Positions 1 through 9,083 of a stretch of 38,957 nucleotides of DNA are shown here, in pieces; the stretch's first letter is position 1, and each line of letters starts with the position of its first letter. The position numbers and the translations under genes were made by a program. The stretch is from contig CANPNZ010000017.1 in NCBI GenBank assembly GCA_947575605.1, forward strand, positions 1-38,957, given 5' to 3'. The stretch comes from an uncultured Clostridium sp. (GTDB taxonomy: Bacteria > Bacillota > Clostridia > TANB77 > CAG-508). The notes under the pieces are model-generated. The model did not search any database. It was not told the DNA's origin and was given only the letters and a program-made list of their open reading frames with translations.

Positions 1-203
1 GTTTCAGCATTGATTGGATGAGCTATATCTTTGAATTCTCCGTTTGGAGTTTTTCTGCTTGGCATAGCTATGAATAATCCATTTTGGCTTTCGATAACTT
101 TGATATCGTGTACTGCGAATTCGTTATCGAATGTTACAGAAGCAACAGCTTTCATTCTGTTCTCTGAATTTACTTTTCTTAAACGTACATCTGTGATTTG
201 CAT
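1..203 (-). CDS. spoVG: SpoVG regulator, N-terminal part (runs off window)
   Basis: The first 67 residues of SpoVG are visible. They begin [20 protein letters not shown] and continue through the family signatures [19 protein letters not shown] and IAHPIN. SpoVG is a small nucleic-acid-binding regulator of about 90 residues, linked to asymmetric septation in spore formers and to global regulation elsewhere. The start is set by an AAGGAAGG ribosome-binding site at 220-227. The C-terminus lies beyond position 1. The gene is divergent from murC across a 262-bp gap. Confidence 0.95.
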   Translation of the reverse strand, partial: MQITDVRLRKVNSENRMKAVASVTFDNEFAVHDIKVIESQNGLFIAMPSRKTPNGEFKDIAHPINAE

Positions 204-245
204 TTTGCAATAGCACCTACCTTCCTTAAGTTTTATAATATTATT

Positions 246-275
246 TTGTACATATAGCTTGTATCTTATGTACAA
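246..275. promoter_or_regulatory. 9-bp inverted repeat upstream of spoVG
   Basis: TTGTACATA (246-254) and TATGTACAA (267-275) form a perfect 9-bp inverted repeat with a 12-nt spacer, 43-72 nt upstream of the spoVG start. It could be an operator or a short hairpin in the 5' leader. No binding factor can be named from sequence. The rest of 204-411 is very AT-rich, with no gene visible. Confidence 0.4.
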
Positions 276-411
276 TTATATAATTCTTCATAAAAAAAGT
301 TTTTCCTTCTTTTTTTTACAAAAAAATTAAAATTTATTTTTGTCACAAAAAATTAATTTATCCAATAAAATATAGAAGTTTCAAATTTTTCTTTAAATTT
401 CAAGCAAACTA

Positions 412-440
412 TTGAATTTTTGCCCATAAAATTATATAAT
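412..440 (+). promoter_or_regulatory. Predicted sigma-A promoter of murC
   Basis: TTGAAT at 412-417 and TATAAT at 435-440 are separated by exactly 17 bp. The -10 ends 25 nt before the murC ATG, leaving a very short leader that holds the AAGGAG site at 451-456. Confidence 0.65.
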
Positions 441-465
441 TTATCCGTTGAAGGAGTGTTTACAA

Positions 466-1848
466 ATGCCAAATATTGATACCTTAAAAAAATATAAAAA
501 TATACATATGATTGGAATTGGTGGCGTTAGCATGAGTGGTATTGCAGCCATTTTAAAAAACTGGGGATTTACCATTACTGGTTCCGATGCTTCCCATTCT
601 GAAAATGTCAAAACCTTAACCCAAAAAGGATTTAAAGTTACTGTTGGACACAATTTAGAAGATGTTGCTAATTCTGACATTGTCGTGTATTCTGCCGCTG
701 TCAAGCAAGATGATCCAGAAATGTTAGAAGCCAAAAGACTAAATATTCCTACCATTGAAAGAGCAGACTTTTTAGGAGAAATTACTCGTTGTTATCAAGA
801 TACGATTTGTATCTCTGGTACTCACGGAAAAACTACTACTACTTCTATGGTTGCTTTATGTTTCAAAGAAGCCTTGAAAGATCCAAGCATTCAAGTTGGT
901 GCTTACTTAAAACAATTAGGCGGAAATTATATGGTAGGAAATAGTGAGCATTTCATTATTGAAGCTTGCGAATACGTCGAAAGCTTTTTAAAATTTAGTC
1001 CAAAAGCACAAATTATTTTAAACATTGACAATGACCATTTAGACTATTTTAAAACTTTTGAAAATATCAAAAATGCTTTTATGAAATACGTAAAACTTTT
1101 ACCAGATGATGGCATTCTAGTTCTAAATGGAGATGATAGTAGTTGTTTGGAACTAGCTAAATGTACCAATGTAATACCCGTTACCTATGGTATTCAAAAT
1201 AAAAATGCTAATTTTTATGCTGATAATATTATTTTTGATGAGGATGGCTTTCCTCAATTTGATGTATATTACAAAGGTACCTTATATGATACCATAAAGC
1301 TTTCTGTTCCTGGCCAACACAATGTATTAAATGCTTTATCTTGTATTGCCTTATGCCACGAATATAAGATTGAAAAATCAGCCATAAAAAATGCCTTATT
1401 ACAATTTACTGGCGCTCATAGGAGATTTGAATTTAAAGGTAAAATAGATAATAAAATTAGTGTTTATGATGATTATGCTCATCATCCTACTGAAATTTTA
1501 GCAACTGCTAAGTCACTTTCTCATAAAAAATATAATGATTCTTGGGTTGTTTTTCAACCTCATACTTATAGTAGAACCAAAAATTTGCTAGAAGATTTTG
1601 CTAATGCTTTATTGAATTTTGATCATATCATCATTTTAGACATTTATGCGGCTAGAGAAAAAAACACCTATGGTATTAGCTCTAAAGATTTAGTTAATCA
1701 ATTAAACGTCATTGGAAAAGAAGCAAAATATATTCCTGATTTTAACGATTGTGTTTCTTACATAAAAGAACATGTACAAGAAAATGACGTCGTGATTACT
1801 CTTGGTGCTGGTACAGTAACAGAGATTGGACCTATGTTAATTTCATAA
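466..1848 (+). CDS. murC: UDP-N-acetylmuramate--L-alanine ligase
   Basis: MurC adds L-alanine to UDP-MurNAc in the cytoplasm, the first amino-acid step of peptidoglycan precursor synthesis. The 460-residue protein has the usual Mur ligase order. An N-terminal Rossmann-like UDP-binding part carries IGIGGVSMSGIA, the central ATPase domain carries the P-loop GTHGKTTTT and NIDNDHLDYF, and the C-terminal domain carries GAHRRFE and DDYAHHPTE. An in-frame TTG at 448 could extend the protein by six residues. I chose ATG 466 because AAGGAG at 451-456 sits 9 nt upstream, inside that extension. The gene is monocistronic, with its own promoter and terminator. Confidence 0.97.
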   Translation: MPNIDTLKKYKNIHMIGIGGVSMSGIAAILKNWGFTITGSDASHSENVKTLTQKGFKVTVGHNLEDVANSDIVVYSAAVKQDDPEMLEAKRLNIPTIERADFLGEITRCYQDTICISGTHGKTTTTSMVALCFKEALKDPSIQVGAYLKQLGGNYMVGNSEHFIIEACEYVESFLKFSPKAQIILNIDNDHLDYFKTFENIKNAFMKYVKLLPDDGILVLNGDDSSCLELAKCTNVIPVTYGIQNKNANFYADNIIFDEDGFPQFDVYYKGTLYDTIKLSVPGQHNVLNALSCIALCHEYKIEKSAIKNALLQFTGAHRRFEFKGKIDNKISVYDDYAHHPTEILATAKSLSHKKYNDSWVVFQPHTYSRTKNLLEDFANALLNFDHIIILDIYAAREKNTYGISSKDLVNQLNVIGKEAKYIPDFNDCVSYIKEHVQENDVVITLGAGTVTEIGPMLIS

Positions 1849-1863
1849 AATAAAATTTATTTT

Positions 1864-1892
1864 CCCTCAGATAGTATCTCTGAGGGATTTTT
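1864..1892 (+). terminator. Rho-independent terminator of murC
   Basis: CCCTCAGA (1864-1871) and TCTGAGGG (1879-1886) form a perfect 8-bp stem with a 7-nt loop, followed by ATTTTTT. It lies 15 nt after the murC stop. Confidence 0.9.
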
Positions 1893-1956
1893 TATATAAA
1901 TTGTGCGTTAGTAATTTTTAGGCTCGGTTTTTTTATTTATTTTCAGTATTTTATTA

Positions 1957-2571
1957 TTACGCATATTTTATATTATGCCCTTTTTCGTTTAATTCTATAA
2001 TGATTTTTATTTCTTTTTTTACTTCGCTAACTGCTTGATTTAATTTACTACTCATATGTCGTGATACTTCGTGAATTTCTTGTGCTATTTCTTGTGTGCT
2101 TTTATCAAATCTTTCATGCACTTCATCTGTAAATTTGTACATCTCATCTTTGAAGTCGTGCATTTCATCTCTGAACTCATACATTTCGTTTTTGAAGTCG
2201 TGCATTTCATCTTTGAACTCATACATTTCGTCTTTAAATTCTGCAAATTCTTTTTCGTTTTTGTCAAACCTTGCATTGACTTCATCTCTAAATTCATACA
2301 TTTCATTTTTGAAGTCGTGCATTTCATCTCTAAACTCATACATTTCGTTTTTAAATTCTGCAAATTCTTTTTCGTTTTTGTCAAATCTTGCATTGACTTC
2401 GTCTCTAAATTTGTACATCTCATTTCTAAACTCTGAAAATTCTCTCTCGTTTTTGTCAAATCTTTCGTTCACTTCATTTCTGAACTCATACATCTCCTCT
2501 TTAAATTCTGTCAAGTCTGTTCCAATTTTTTCTACTTGTGTTAATATCTTATTTAGTATTTCTGTTTCCAT
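1957..2571 (-). CDS. Coiled-coil protein with tandem internal repeats
   Basis: This 204-residue protein has no recognisable catalytic domain. Residues of about 20-160 are an almost uninterrupted, highly charged coiled coil built from units such as EFKNEMYEFRDEMHD and RFDKNEKEFAEF. A 39-residue block starting EVNARFDKNEKEF is repeated in tandem and the copies are nearly identical, also at DNA level. The C-terminus (residues of about 165-204) is a different amphipathic segment. An upstream in-frame Met would add 31 residues. I chose METEI because AGGAGG at 2581-2586 lies 9 nt before it and the promoter falls within the longer version. There is no signal peptide or TM segment. Function is unknown. 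Confidence 0.8.
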   Translation of the reverse strand: METEILNKILTQVEKIGTDLTEFKEEMYEFRNEVNERFDKNEREFSEFRNEMYKFRDEVNARFDKNEKEFAEFKNEMYEFRDEMHDFKNEMYEFRDEVNARFDKNEKEFAEFKDEMYEFKDEMHDFKNEMYEFRDEMHDFKDEMYKFTDEVHERFDKSTQEIAQEIHEVSRHMSSKLNQAVSEVKKEIKIIIELNEKGHNIKYA

Positions 2572-2623
2572 TCTTATGTACCTCCTTTTTAAATTTTTTG
2601 TGGTAACGGAATTGATTAGTTGA

Positions 2624-2666
2624 ATTATATGACAAAGTAAAAAAATATGCAATAGTTTTTGCATAT
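2624..2666 (-). promoter_or_regulatory. Predicted promoter with overlapping palindrome
   Basis: On the minus strand TTGCAT (2652-2647) and TATAAT (2629-2624) are 17 bp apart, upstream of the coiled-coil gene. An inverted repeat, ATATGCAA (2645-2652) and TTGCATAT (2659-2666), covers the -35 box, which is the placement expected of a repressor operator. Confidence 0.55.
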
Positions 2667-2734
2667 TTTTTGTAAATTTTTACTTAAAAGGTTAATAGTA
2701 ACAAATGAAAAATATAGGACTTTATTCCAAAAAA

Positions 2735-3967
2735 TTATTGAATTTCTTTGGATTGTTTTAGCATAATATCACCAAAAACAGCATATCCTTCTTGTGGATT
2801 ATTCACTAAAACATGGGTTACAGCTCCTACGAATTTACCATTTTGGATCACTGGTGAACCAGACATTCCTTGTATAATTCCTCCTGTTTTTTCTAATAGC
2901 CTTTTATCTGTTATTTTTATTTGCATACTTTTATTATCATAATTATTTTCTTTATAAATCTTTTCGATTTCGATTTCGTATTCTTCTACTTTTTGATTAT
3001 CTAAACTACATAAAATTTTCGCTTTTCCTAGTTGTATTTCATCTCTTAGGGCAACTTCCATTTCTTTTGAAGTGTCTATGTTTAGACTTGCTAAATTTTC
3101 AACTGTTCCATAAATTCCAAATTTACTATTTTTATAGATTTTTCCAATATTTCTTTGATTCTCAACTGTTCCTTGTATTTTACCTGGTTGCCCACTTTCT
3201 CCTTTTGTAATATTTAAAATTCTAGTTGTGACAAATTCACCAGATGCAATGTTGATTAACTCTTCTGTGTCTATATCTGTAATCCCATGTCCTAATGCCC
3301 CAAATGTCTTAGTGGATGGCTCATAAAATGTTACCGTTCCTACACCAGCTGCACTGTCTCGTACCCATAACCCAAGTTTATATTCATTGTTACTGGTCTT
3401 GACTGGTTCAATACTACATTCTTTGGTTTCTTCGGATTGAATATATTTGATGGTAACTGCTTTTCCCTGTGCTTGATTTACGGTTTCCATTAGTTCTTCT
3501 GTGGAACTAATTTCCCTATTATTAATTTGTGTGATGGTATCTCCTTCTTTTATTCCTGTGTTTTCATAGGGTTTATGTTTTTTATTGTCAATTCCTTCTA
3601 TTTCTGACATGCCAACTACTAATACTCCACTTGTGTATAACTTGACTCCTGCTATGTTTCCGACTGGTATGATTTTACTTCTTGGCAAGATGTCAACTTT
3701 AACGTCTTTTAAGGTAATGTTATCAAATAAGCTCACTTGTATGGTTGCCTTTCCTGATTTTTCACTAATGGTATTGGTATTGTAATTGGATATCGTTTCC
3801 ATTGTTTCTGTGTCTGTTTTGATTTGCATTCCTAATAGTGTTTTTAAGGCAATGTTTTCTCCTTCCAATATAATGATATTGTTTGGTATGCTTTCTATGG
3901 CTAACGTGTACGCATAGATTACCATTAAAAAAAATACTAATAATAGCTTTGTTATTGTTTTTTTCAT
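2735..3967 (-). CDS. spoIVB: SpoIVB peptidase (S55 family)
   Basis: SpoIVB is the forespore-secreted serine protease that signals to the mother cell for pro-sigma-K processing late in sporulation. The 410-residue protein has an N-terminal membrane/signal segment (residues 4-24), a PDZ domain (about 105-178, with GIKEGDTITQINNREI) and a C-terminal S55 protease domain. The catalytic set is inferred by alignment with the Bacillus protein. It is His227 in LGHGITD, Asp354 in ITDKRLL and Ser369 in GMSGSP, with spacings equal to those of the B. subtilis triad. It lies 107 bp downstream of the last Tad-like gene on the same strand. It may be read through from that operon or have its own forespore promoter, which I could not locate. 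Confidence 0.95.
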   Translation of the reverse strand: MKKTITKLLLVFFLMVIYAYTLAIESIPNNIIILEGENIALKTLLGMQIKTDTETMETISNYNTNTISEKSGKATIQVSLFDNITLKDVKVDILPRSKIIPVGNIAGVKLYTSGVLVVGMSEIEGIDNKKHKPYENTGIKEGDTITQINNREISSTEELMETVNQAQGKAVTIKYIQSEETKECSIEPVKTSNNEYKLGLWVRDSAAGVGTVTFYEPSTKTFGALGHGITDIDTEELINIASGEFVTTRILNITKGESGQPGKIQGTVENQRNIGKIYKNSKFGIYGTVENLASLNIDTSKEMEVALRDEIQLGKAKILCSLDNQKVEEYEIEIEKIYKENNYDNKSMQIKITDKRLLEKTGGIIQGMSGSPVIQNGKFVGAVTHVLVNNPQEGYAVFGDIMLKQSKEIQ

Positions 3968-4074
3968 AAAAAACTCCTTACTTTTTTGCTATTATTAGTA
4001 TTTACTTAAAAAATTTTTTTATTCATTTTGACGGCTTGGTTAAAAAAGCAACTATTATTCTCTTTTTCTAGATC

Positions 4075-5817
4075 TTACCATGCTTTATCTTTTAATATTT
4101 CTTGGATTTCTTCTAATTTATTCATTACTCGATACATACTAAATCTTTCTCTTCCTAGAGCTGTATAATATATTTGTGCTAATTTATATTTAGGCGTACC
4201 TTCATTAACATCTTTAAAATATTCGTATATGCTTTTATTATTATTTTTATTTATATCAACAATTGAACGATAACTAGCCTTGTCTTCTCTCGGATAATAA
4301 TAAATAGTTTTACTATATTCTTCCGTATCATTTATTTTTTCGGTCACGGTTGCATTTCTTCTTTCAAAGTCAATATTAAATACTCCAATTGCCCCATCCA
4401 AATTGTTGTTCTCTAGTCCTTCTTCTGTTACTCTATGATATTCTCCATTATTTAATATATAAATAGAATCTTCTGAAACATAATCTTCATTATTATTATT
4501 AGAAACGATAGAATATCCATTATAAATTTTTCCTCCTATATTTAATCCTTGCAAAAATGTTATCATAGATATATTTTGTGTTATCTGTTCCCATTCGTAC
4601 TCTTGCAATTTTGGCATAGCAAAATTTACTTCTGATGTTGATATACTGTTATAATTAGATATTGCAGGTATCAAATTACTCTCAATAGCATTTTTAATTA
4701 CTTTTAATTTATGAGCATTAAAATTTGAATTTTCGTCTTCAATATAAATTCCTGATGTGTCAAATAATTCAGCAAATATCTCATAATCACTTCCTTCATA
4801 AGGATTATTTTGTACATAGTCACTATATTTTTTCCCATAAGCATCCACAGCATCAGAAACTTTTAAATTTTTTAATATATCTCCATATTTAACATTATTT
4901 CCTATTACATCATTTTTAAGCTCATTGGCTTTTTTATAATATCTTATACCATTGTTATTTGTTGTTATTCCCTGTACTTCTTTTTGATTATATATTGTAT
5001 CATTCACAATTGAAAATACTTTTCCATCATTTTGCACATAATATTTTACACCATTTATCTTTTTACATGGATATTGCGCTATACTTCCTAATACTTTTCC
5101 TCCTGGATTTATCGATATTTTTTTTGTTCCTGAACCTGTCGTATCTCCTTCTACATATACGTATTGTTCTAATGTCTTTTCTTCTTCCATAATATCAATT
5201 CCTCTATAAGAATATCCTCCACCAGGTTCTTTCTCTACTCCTGTTAATAAATATCCAGATTCATTAATCGGATTTCCATTTACTGTTCCTTGTATTGTTA
5301 TATAGCTGTCCAAAGAATAAGTTATTACAAAATCACTATTTTCTTTTGGCTTATATCTACAACTATAATATACATATGGTTTTAATCCATCAATTTTTTC
5401 TCCATCTTGATAGGTTGCTTTATCATCAAATTTATCATTTTTTAAATCTAATTTATTATCATAAGTAGAATAAATATAATACCCATCATAAAGAGTGTAT
5501 ACAATAGCTGGTACATAGTTTTTCAAAACATCTTTTCCATATCCAGACATGTTAAAATTACTTGACAATGAATTATAAAAAGTATTTACAGATGCTTTAA
5601 TATCACGCATTTTAGAATTTGCTAATTCCGATGTACTGCTATTTGACATATTTAATTGAAATGCTTTTATGGCATCATAAGTAGCATTATTTAATTTAGA
5701 GTCATATTGCACTTGTAAATCTAATGTTTTGACTTGACTTTGTGCATATGAATTCAAAATAATGCTCATAGGTAAAATGATAATAATTGCTATAATGGCT
5801 AATCCTTGTATTTTCAT
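4075..5817 (-). CDS. TadG-like large pseudopilin-related membrane protein
   Basis: This 580-residue protein has one N-terminal TM helix (residues of about 4-25) and then a long extracytoplasmic part. Residues of about 30-60 (helical, DLQVQYDSKLNNATYDAIKAF) continue the TM helix as in TadE/TadG-type minor pseudopilins. The rest is rich in Asn, Tyr, Gly and Ser and matches no domain I recognise. It is the last gene of the Tad-like operon, where a large TadG-type component often sits. It could cap the filament or be an exported surface protein. GAAAGGT precedes the ATG by 6 nt. The family assignment rests on context and N-terminal shape. Confidence 0.6.
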   Translation of the reverse strand: MKIQGLAIIAIIIILPMSIILNSYAQSQVKTLDLQVQYDSKLNNATYDAIKAFQLNMSNSSTSELANSKMRDIKASVNTFYNSLSSNFNMSGYGKDVLKNYVPAIVYTLYDGYYIYSTYDNKLDLKNDKFDDKATYQDGEKIDGLKPYVYYSCRYKPKENSDFVITYSLDSYITIQGTVNGNPINESGYLLTGVEKEPGGGYSYRGIDIMEEEKTLEQYVYVEGDTTGSGTKKISINPGGKVLGSIAQYPCKKINGVKYYVQNDGKVFSIVNDTIYNQKEVQGITTNNNGIRYYKKANELKNDVIGNNVKYGDILKNLKVSDAVDAYGKKYSDYVQNNPYEGSDYEIFAELFDTSGIYIEDENSNFNAHKLKVIKNAIESNLIPAISNYNSISTSEVNFAMPKLQEYEWEQITQNISMITFLQGLNIGGKIYNGYSIVSNNNNEDYVSEDSIYILNNGEYHRVTEEGLENNNLDGAIGVFNIDFERRNATVTEKINDTEEYSKTIYYYPREDKASYRSIVDINKNNNKSIYEYFKDVNEGTPKYKLAQIYYTALGRERFSMYRVMNKLEEIQEILKDKAW

Positions 5818-5899
5818 TGTATTACCTTTCTTTCGCTTCTAACATTTAATAGCTTGCAATATTTTCTATATCACAAGCTATCCCCCTTTTTTCATTTTT

Positions 5900-6424
5900 C
5901 TATTTTCCATTTGCTGTTACAATTCCAGCGTGTTCAGCTGCAACTGTATAAGCATCGTTTCCTGTCACAGTATAAAAGAAATTCTTTAATTGTTGTGATA
6001 CTGTTTGATTAGTATTTTTAGCACTCACTGAAACAATATCTCCTTCTTTACAATAATATGCTTTCTTACTTCCATTCAGTTCATCTTCTATTTGTGAAGT
6101 ATAAATAGAATAGTATACGTTTTCTCCTATTTTATCTGATGTGGCTTGTGAAACCTTCTTCCCTAAATTTTCATCTTTAACTTGCACTTCCATTTCAACA
6201 TTATAAGTATTACCAGTTGAAGTTATTGTTTCTAAGAATTGATCATAATTGGCTTTTGTAATTTTTCCGGTAGTACGTATGGTATCAACAAATTCAGTTG
6301 TTGCTGTTTCAACTGTTAATTGTGCTACATCATCTGTTCTATCCGATATTGTCATTAGTGGGAATACGAACATTAATACTGCTGCTAAAGCTATTGCTAT
6401 GATTGTTATTAAAGTATCGCTCAT
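5900..6424 (-). CDS. Tad-locus single-TM protein (pseudopilin-like)
   Basis: This 174-residue protein begins MSDTLITIIAIALAAVLMFV: a very short cytoplasmic N-terminus and one TM helix (residues of about 4-24). An extracytoplasmic domain rich in Thr, Val and Asn follows, with alternating hydrophobic residues typical of beta-structure. It contains one Cys near residue 123. GGAGG lies 8 nt before the ATG. It sits between two other single-TM genes of the Tad-like operon and is co-oriented with them. No named family is recognised. A minor filament subunit is the most economical reading. Confidence 0.55.
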   Translation of the reverse strand: MSDTLITIIAIALAAVLMFVFPLMTISDRTDDVAQLTVETATTEFVDTIRTTGKITKANYDQFLETITSTGNTYNVEMEVQVKDENLGKKVSQATSDKIGENVYYSIYTSQIEDELNGSKKAYYCKEGDIVSVSAKNTNQTVSQQLKNFFYTVTGNDAYTVAAEHAGIVTANGK

Positions 6425-6479
6425 TTCTTTTCCTCCTTTTTTATATCCTACTTATAATGTAAAATATAATATTTTTTAA

Positions 6480-7187
6480 TTATTTGGGTATAAATCTATA
6501 AGTTATTACTCTTTTTTCTTGTTTATTGGTATCTGCTTGTCTTACTGATTCTATTGTTCCATCTGGGTTCTTCTGATCTACATAGGGGGTACCACCCAAA
6601 TCTTCTATATAAAAAGTTCCTAAAGATTCTTCTATTTTATAAGTTCCCTCTTTTTCTTTTTTAGTAAGATATTCATATAAACTTATTGAATTAGGCTTTA
6701 TTTTAAAATATTGTTTATAATCTTCCTCATTTTTTCCAGGTTCATATTCAAAATCACGATATAAAATTCCATTTAAAAATTGTCTACTAGCTAAGTCAGA
6801 ACCAATGTTTTGCTCCTTTAAGTCTATAATTACTATTTCTTTATCCCTTTCAAATTGTCCTGTTTGCTCATTTTTAACATCTTGTGTAAACAAATAATGA
6901 TCATCATTTGGAAATTCAAATACAATTTTATAACTTTCTTTATAAGCTCTATATATGGCTGGAATAATTGTCTCTTTACCTACATATCTTTTGGTGTCTT
7001 TACTATTTGCCATATAATAAAATCTATCATCATTTTCTATTGTTAAGGATTCTCGGTCTGAATAGGCTAATACTAAATCAATTGACTCTCTTGCTTGCGA
7101 AAAAGATAATATAGATATAGAAAGTCCCATAACAAATAATAAGACGGATCCTGCTATTTTTAAGGCATCTGCTATGTTCTCTTCCAT
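6480..7187 (-). CDS. Tad-locus pseudopilin-like protein
   Basis: This 235-residue protein begins MEENIADALKIAGSVLLFVM. It shares the MEN...A-K-A-hydrophobic N-terminus of the four smaller paralogues upstream, with one TM helix at about residues 8-30. The extracytoplasmic domain ends with a segment around FYIEDLGGTPYVDQ and a basic tail. It has no glycine-cleavage/E+5 motif of class III prepilin signals. GGAGG lies 6 nt before the ATG. It is part of the same tightly spaced operon. Function is inferred from context only. Confidence 0.6.
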   Translation of the reverse strand: MEENIADALKIAGSVLLFVMGLSISILSFSQARESIDLVLAYSDRESLTIENDDRFYYMANSKDTKRYVGKETIIPAIYRAYKESYKIVFEFPNDDHYLFTQDVKNEQTGQFERDKEIVIIDLKEQNIGSDLASRQFLNGILYRDFEYEPGKNEEDYKQYFKIKPNSISLYEYLTKKEKEGTYKIEESLGTFYIEDLGGTPYVDQKNPDGTIESVRQADTNKQEKRVITYRFIPK

Positions 7188-7221
7188 ATTTTCCTCCTAT
7201 AAAATTCACATTTTATATTAA

Positions 7222-7609
7222 TTATCCTGTTATTTTTATATTGCTAACTCGTCCGTTTATTATACTCTAATTCAATTGTATATGTTTTTGAAGTACTAAT
7301 TCCAGAAGTCGTTATTGTACTCATTTTAGTACCATTCAATGTAACTGTAACCGTAGCTCCATTACTTGAATGGTTAGAATCTGAGTTACTTGCAATTACT
7401 TCATTAATCATAGACTTTACAACAGAACCCTTTTGACTTCCTTCATATTTCAAAAATTGATTATTAAAAGTTGATATTTCTGCTTGTGACATTCCGCTAT
7501 TATTTACTGTATCTTGTGCCTGGTTAAAAATCATAATTCCCAATGATATTAATAAAATTGACAATAATATTGCTCCCGCAATAATTAATGCTTTTGATGC
7601 ATTCTCCAT
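7222..7609 (-). CDS. Pseudopilin-like protein with CGG-A +1 shift near its C-terminus
   Basis: The protein begins MENASKALIIAGAILLSILL, with one TM helix at about residues 6-29 and a helical continuation with FNQAQDTV. Read in one frame it stops after 121 residues (NKRTS, stop 7244-7246). At codon 119 the sequence is AAA CGG ACG. Skipping C7255 gives GGA and a new end, GRVSNIKITG, with stop at 7222-7224 (128 residues in all). That end matches the paralogue at 8166-8615 (SGRVKKVKIQQ), which supports the shifted reading. Coordinates cover the shifted product. It is an operon member with a GGAGG site. Likely a minor filament subunit. Confidence 0.65.
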
Positions 7610-7666
7610 AATTTTTTCCTCCTTAGTATTGGTTTTGTTTTTATATTTTATAAAAATTAATAACTA

Positions 7667-8098
7667 TTATTGTGTAATTTGTTCAATTAGCATATAACTT
7701 ATTTTATTGGTAGCACTATGATATTGAACTTTTTTACATTTAAACTTAATATCCCTATAATAGGATAAAAATAAATTCATTCCTTTTTGATAAATTCTTT
7801 CTATATTATAAGTAATATCATCATCTATAAATTTAATATCCATATTTAATGAATTTGTTCCATTATCTATATATTGTCCTTTATTGTCTTGTTTAACATC
7901 ATTTTGCTTGTTATAATCTATCACTTTATTAATTAAAGTTGTTATTTCCGCACCTGTCATTTCTTGCTCTTGATATATTTGAAATTGCCTATTGTTTTTC
8001 TGTGCATTATTATAATTTGCTATATAGTTTAAATATAGATATGCCATTGTAGATACAATAGCAATTATGGTTAATAAAAATATTGCTATTCTTTTCAT
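7667..8098 (-). CDS. Pseudopilin-like protein, divergent member
   Basis: This 143-residue protein has a basic N-terminus (MKRIAIFLLTIIAIVSTMAY), one TM helix at about residues 4-22 and a small extracytoplasmic domain. Unlike its neighbours it lacks the MEN N-terminus. Its middle (EMTGAEITTLINKVIDYNKQN) and end (CKKVQYHSATNKISYMLI) resemble those of the MEN-type paralogues, which share an LM.L...YNKIA..N-like segment and a final Y...G-K/R-I strand. AAGGA precedes the ATG by 7 nt. It looks like a minor subunit in the same family. Function is inferred from context. Confidence 0.55.
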   Translation of the reverse strand: MKRIAIFLLTIIAIVSTMAYLYLNYIANYNNAQKNNRQFQIYQEQEMTGAEITTLINKVIDYNKQNDVKQDNKGQYIDNGTNSLNMDIKFIDDDITYNIERIYQKGMNLFLSYYRDIKFKCKKVQYHSATNKISYMLIEQITQ

Positions 8099-8165
8099 TC
8101 CAATTCCTTTTAATTATATCACTTTTTTGTTTTTTTTTCAAGTTTTTTGTCAATTCTAACAAATG

Positions 8166-8615
8166 TTATTGTTGTATTTTTACTTTCTTTACTCTTCCAG
8201 ATGGATAATATTCTATACTTGTACATTTAAATTTATGTATCAAATCGCCCTGAGCATTTACAACATTATATTTATCAATTAAATCCTGATTTTCTTTTCC
8301 TGTCATTTCACTTGGTAATTCAATTTGTACTTTATAATCTGTATTATTCTTATATTCTGTATAATCTGCATAATATATATTATTTTCTTCTGCTAAATTT
8401 CGTAAAGTAATAATTTGATATATTGTAATATCGCTTCTTCCTTCATACACAGTATATTGGGCATTATATTGTGTCAACTGTTTTTCTTCCATTTTTTCAT
8501 AAATTCCCTTTGAAGTCGCCCCAAAATCAATGAATAGAAAAACTGCTAATGATAAAATTAAAATTCCTATTAGTACTCCTGCTGCCATAATTAATGCTTT
8601 TGAAGCATTCTCCAT
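8166..8615 (-). CDS. Pseudopilin-like protein (MEN family)
   Basis: This 149-residue protein begins MENASKALIMAAGVLIGILI. It has one TM helix (about 7-29), a helical stalk and a small domain ending CTSIEYYPSGRVKKVKIQQ. Residues 1-8 are identical to those of the 7222-7609 paralogue. That N-terminus and the shared C-terminal motif define a family of at least four tandem paralogues here. The N-terminus has no prepilin-peptidase motif. The gene follows the next paralogue by 34 nt and has its own AGGAGG site. Confidence 0.65.
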   Translation of the reverse strand: MENASKALIMAAGVLIGILILSLAVFLFIDFGATSKGIYEKMEEKQLTQYNAQYTVYEGRSDITIYQIITLRNLAEENNIYYADYTEYKNNTDYKVQIELPSEMTGKENQDLIDKYNVVNAQGDLIHKFKCTSIEYYPSGRVKKVKIQQ

Positions 8616-8649
8616 TGTTTTCCTCCTTCTTTCCTATTCACTGTAAATA

Positions 8650-9060
8650 TTATTTAACTCGTTCAAATTCCATTTTGTTTATTTTCCCATTCGAAGCATA
8701 TCCTACCCCTTTACAAGAAAATACAGCAGTTTGTTTCTGTTCCTCATCTAGTTGTTTAAAATCTTTTTCTATATCTAAATAAATATCTTTTATATTAGTA
8801 TTTATTATTTCATCTGGATTTCTTTTATTGTGACTTGCTATTTTATTATATATACTTTTTAATTCCATCAACGTCAGATCTGGTTTATCATATGGCGTAA
8901 ATTCATTATTAAAATCTGTTGTTTGCATTTGTTTGGTTGTTGCATCATTTTGGTTTTGATAACTCGACAAATTATTAAACATTAATATAAGAGCTCCCAA
9001 TATCATTAATGCAATAAAAATTCCTCCCGCAATTGTTAATGCTTTTGCTGCATTTTCCAT
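8650..9060 (-). CDS. Pseudopilin-like protein (MEN family)
   Basis: This 136-residue protein begins MENAAKALTIAGGIFIALMI, with one TM helix at about 8-29. The stalk contains NNLSSYQNQND, and the middle segment LTLMELKSIYNKIASHNKRN parallels those of the paralogues. The end, CKGVGYASNGKINKMEF, is the same terminal strand motif seen in its neighbours. It lies 23 nt after the tadBC gene, an arrangement consistent with subunits encoded directly behind their assembly platform. AGGAGG lies just upstream of the ATG. Confidence 0.65.
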   Translation of the reverse strand: MENAAKALTIAGGIFIALMILGALILMFNNLSSYQNQNDATTKQMQTTDFNNEFTPYDKPDLTLMELKSIYNKIASHNKRNPDEIINTNIKDIYLDIEKDFKQLDEEQKQTAVFSCKGVGYASNGKINKMEFERVK

Positions 9061-9083
9061 TCTGCCTACCTCCTAAAAACTAT

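Noticed and set aside
2071..2623. Long plus-strand ORFs opposite the coiled-coil gene
   Set aside because: They are reading-frame shadows of the repetitive coding strand: they lack ribosome-binding sites, and the minus strand has a promoter, RBS and heptad-consistent protein.
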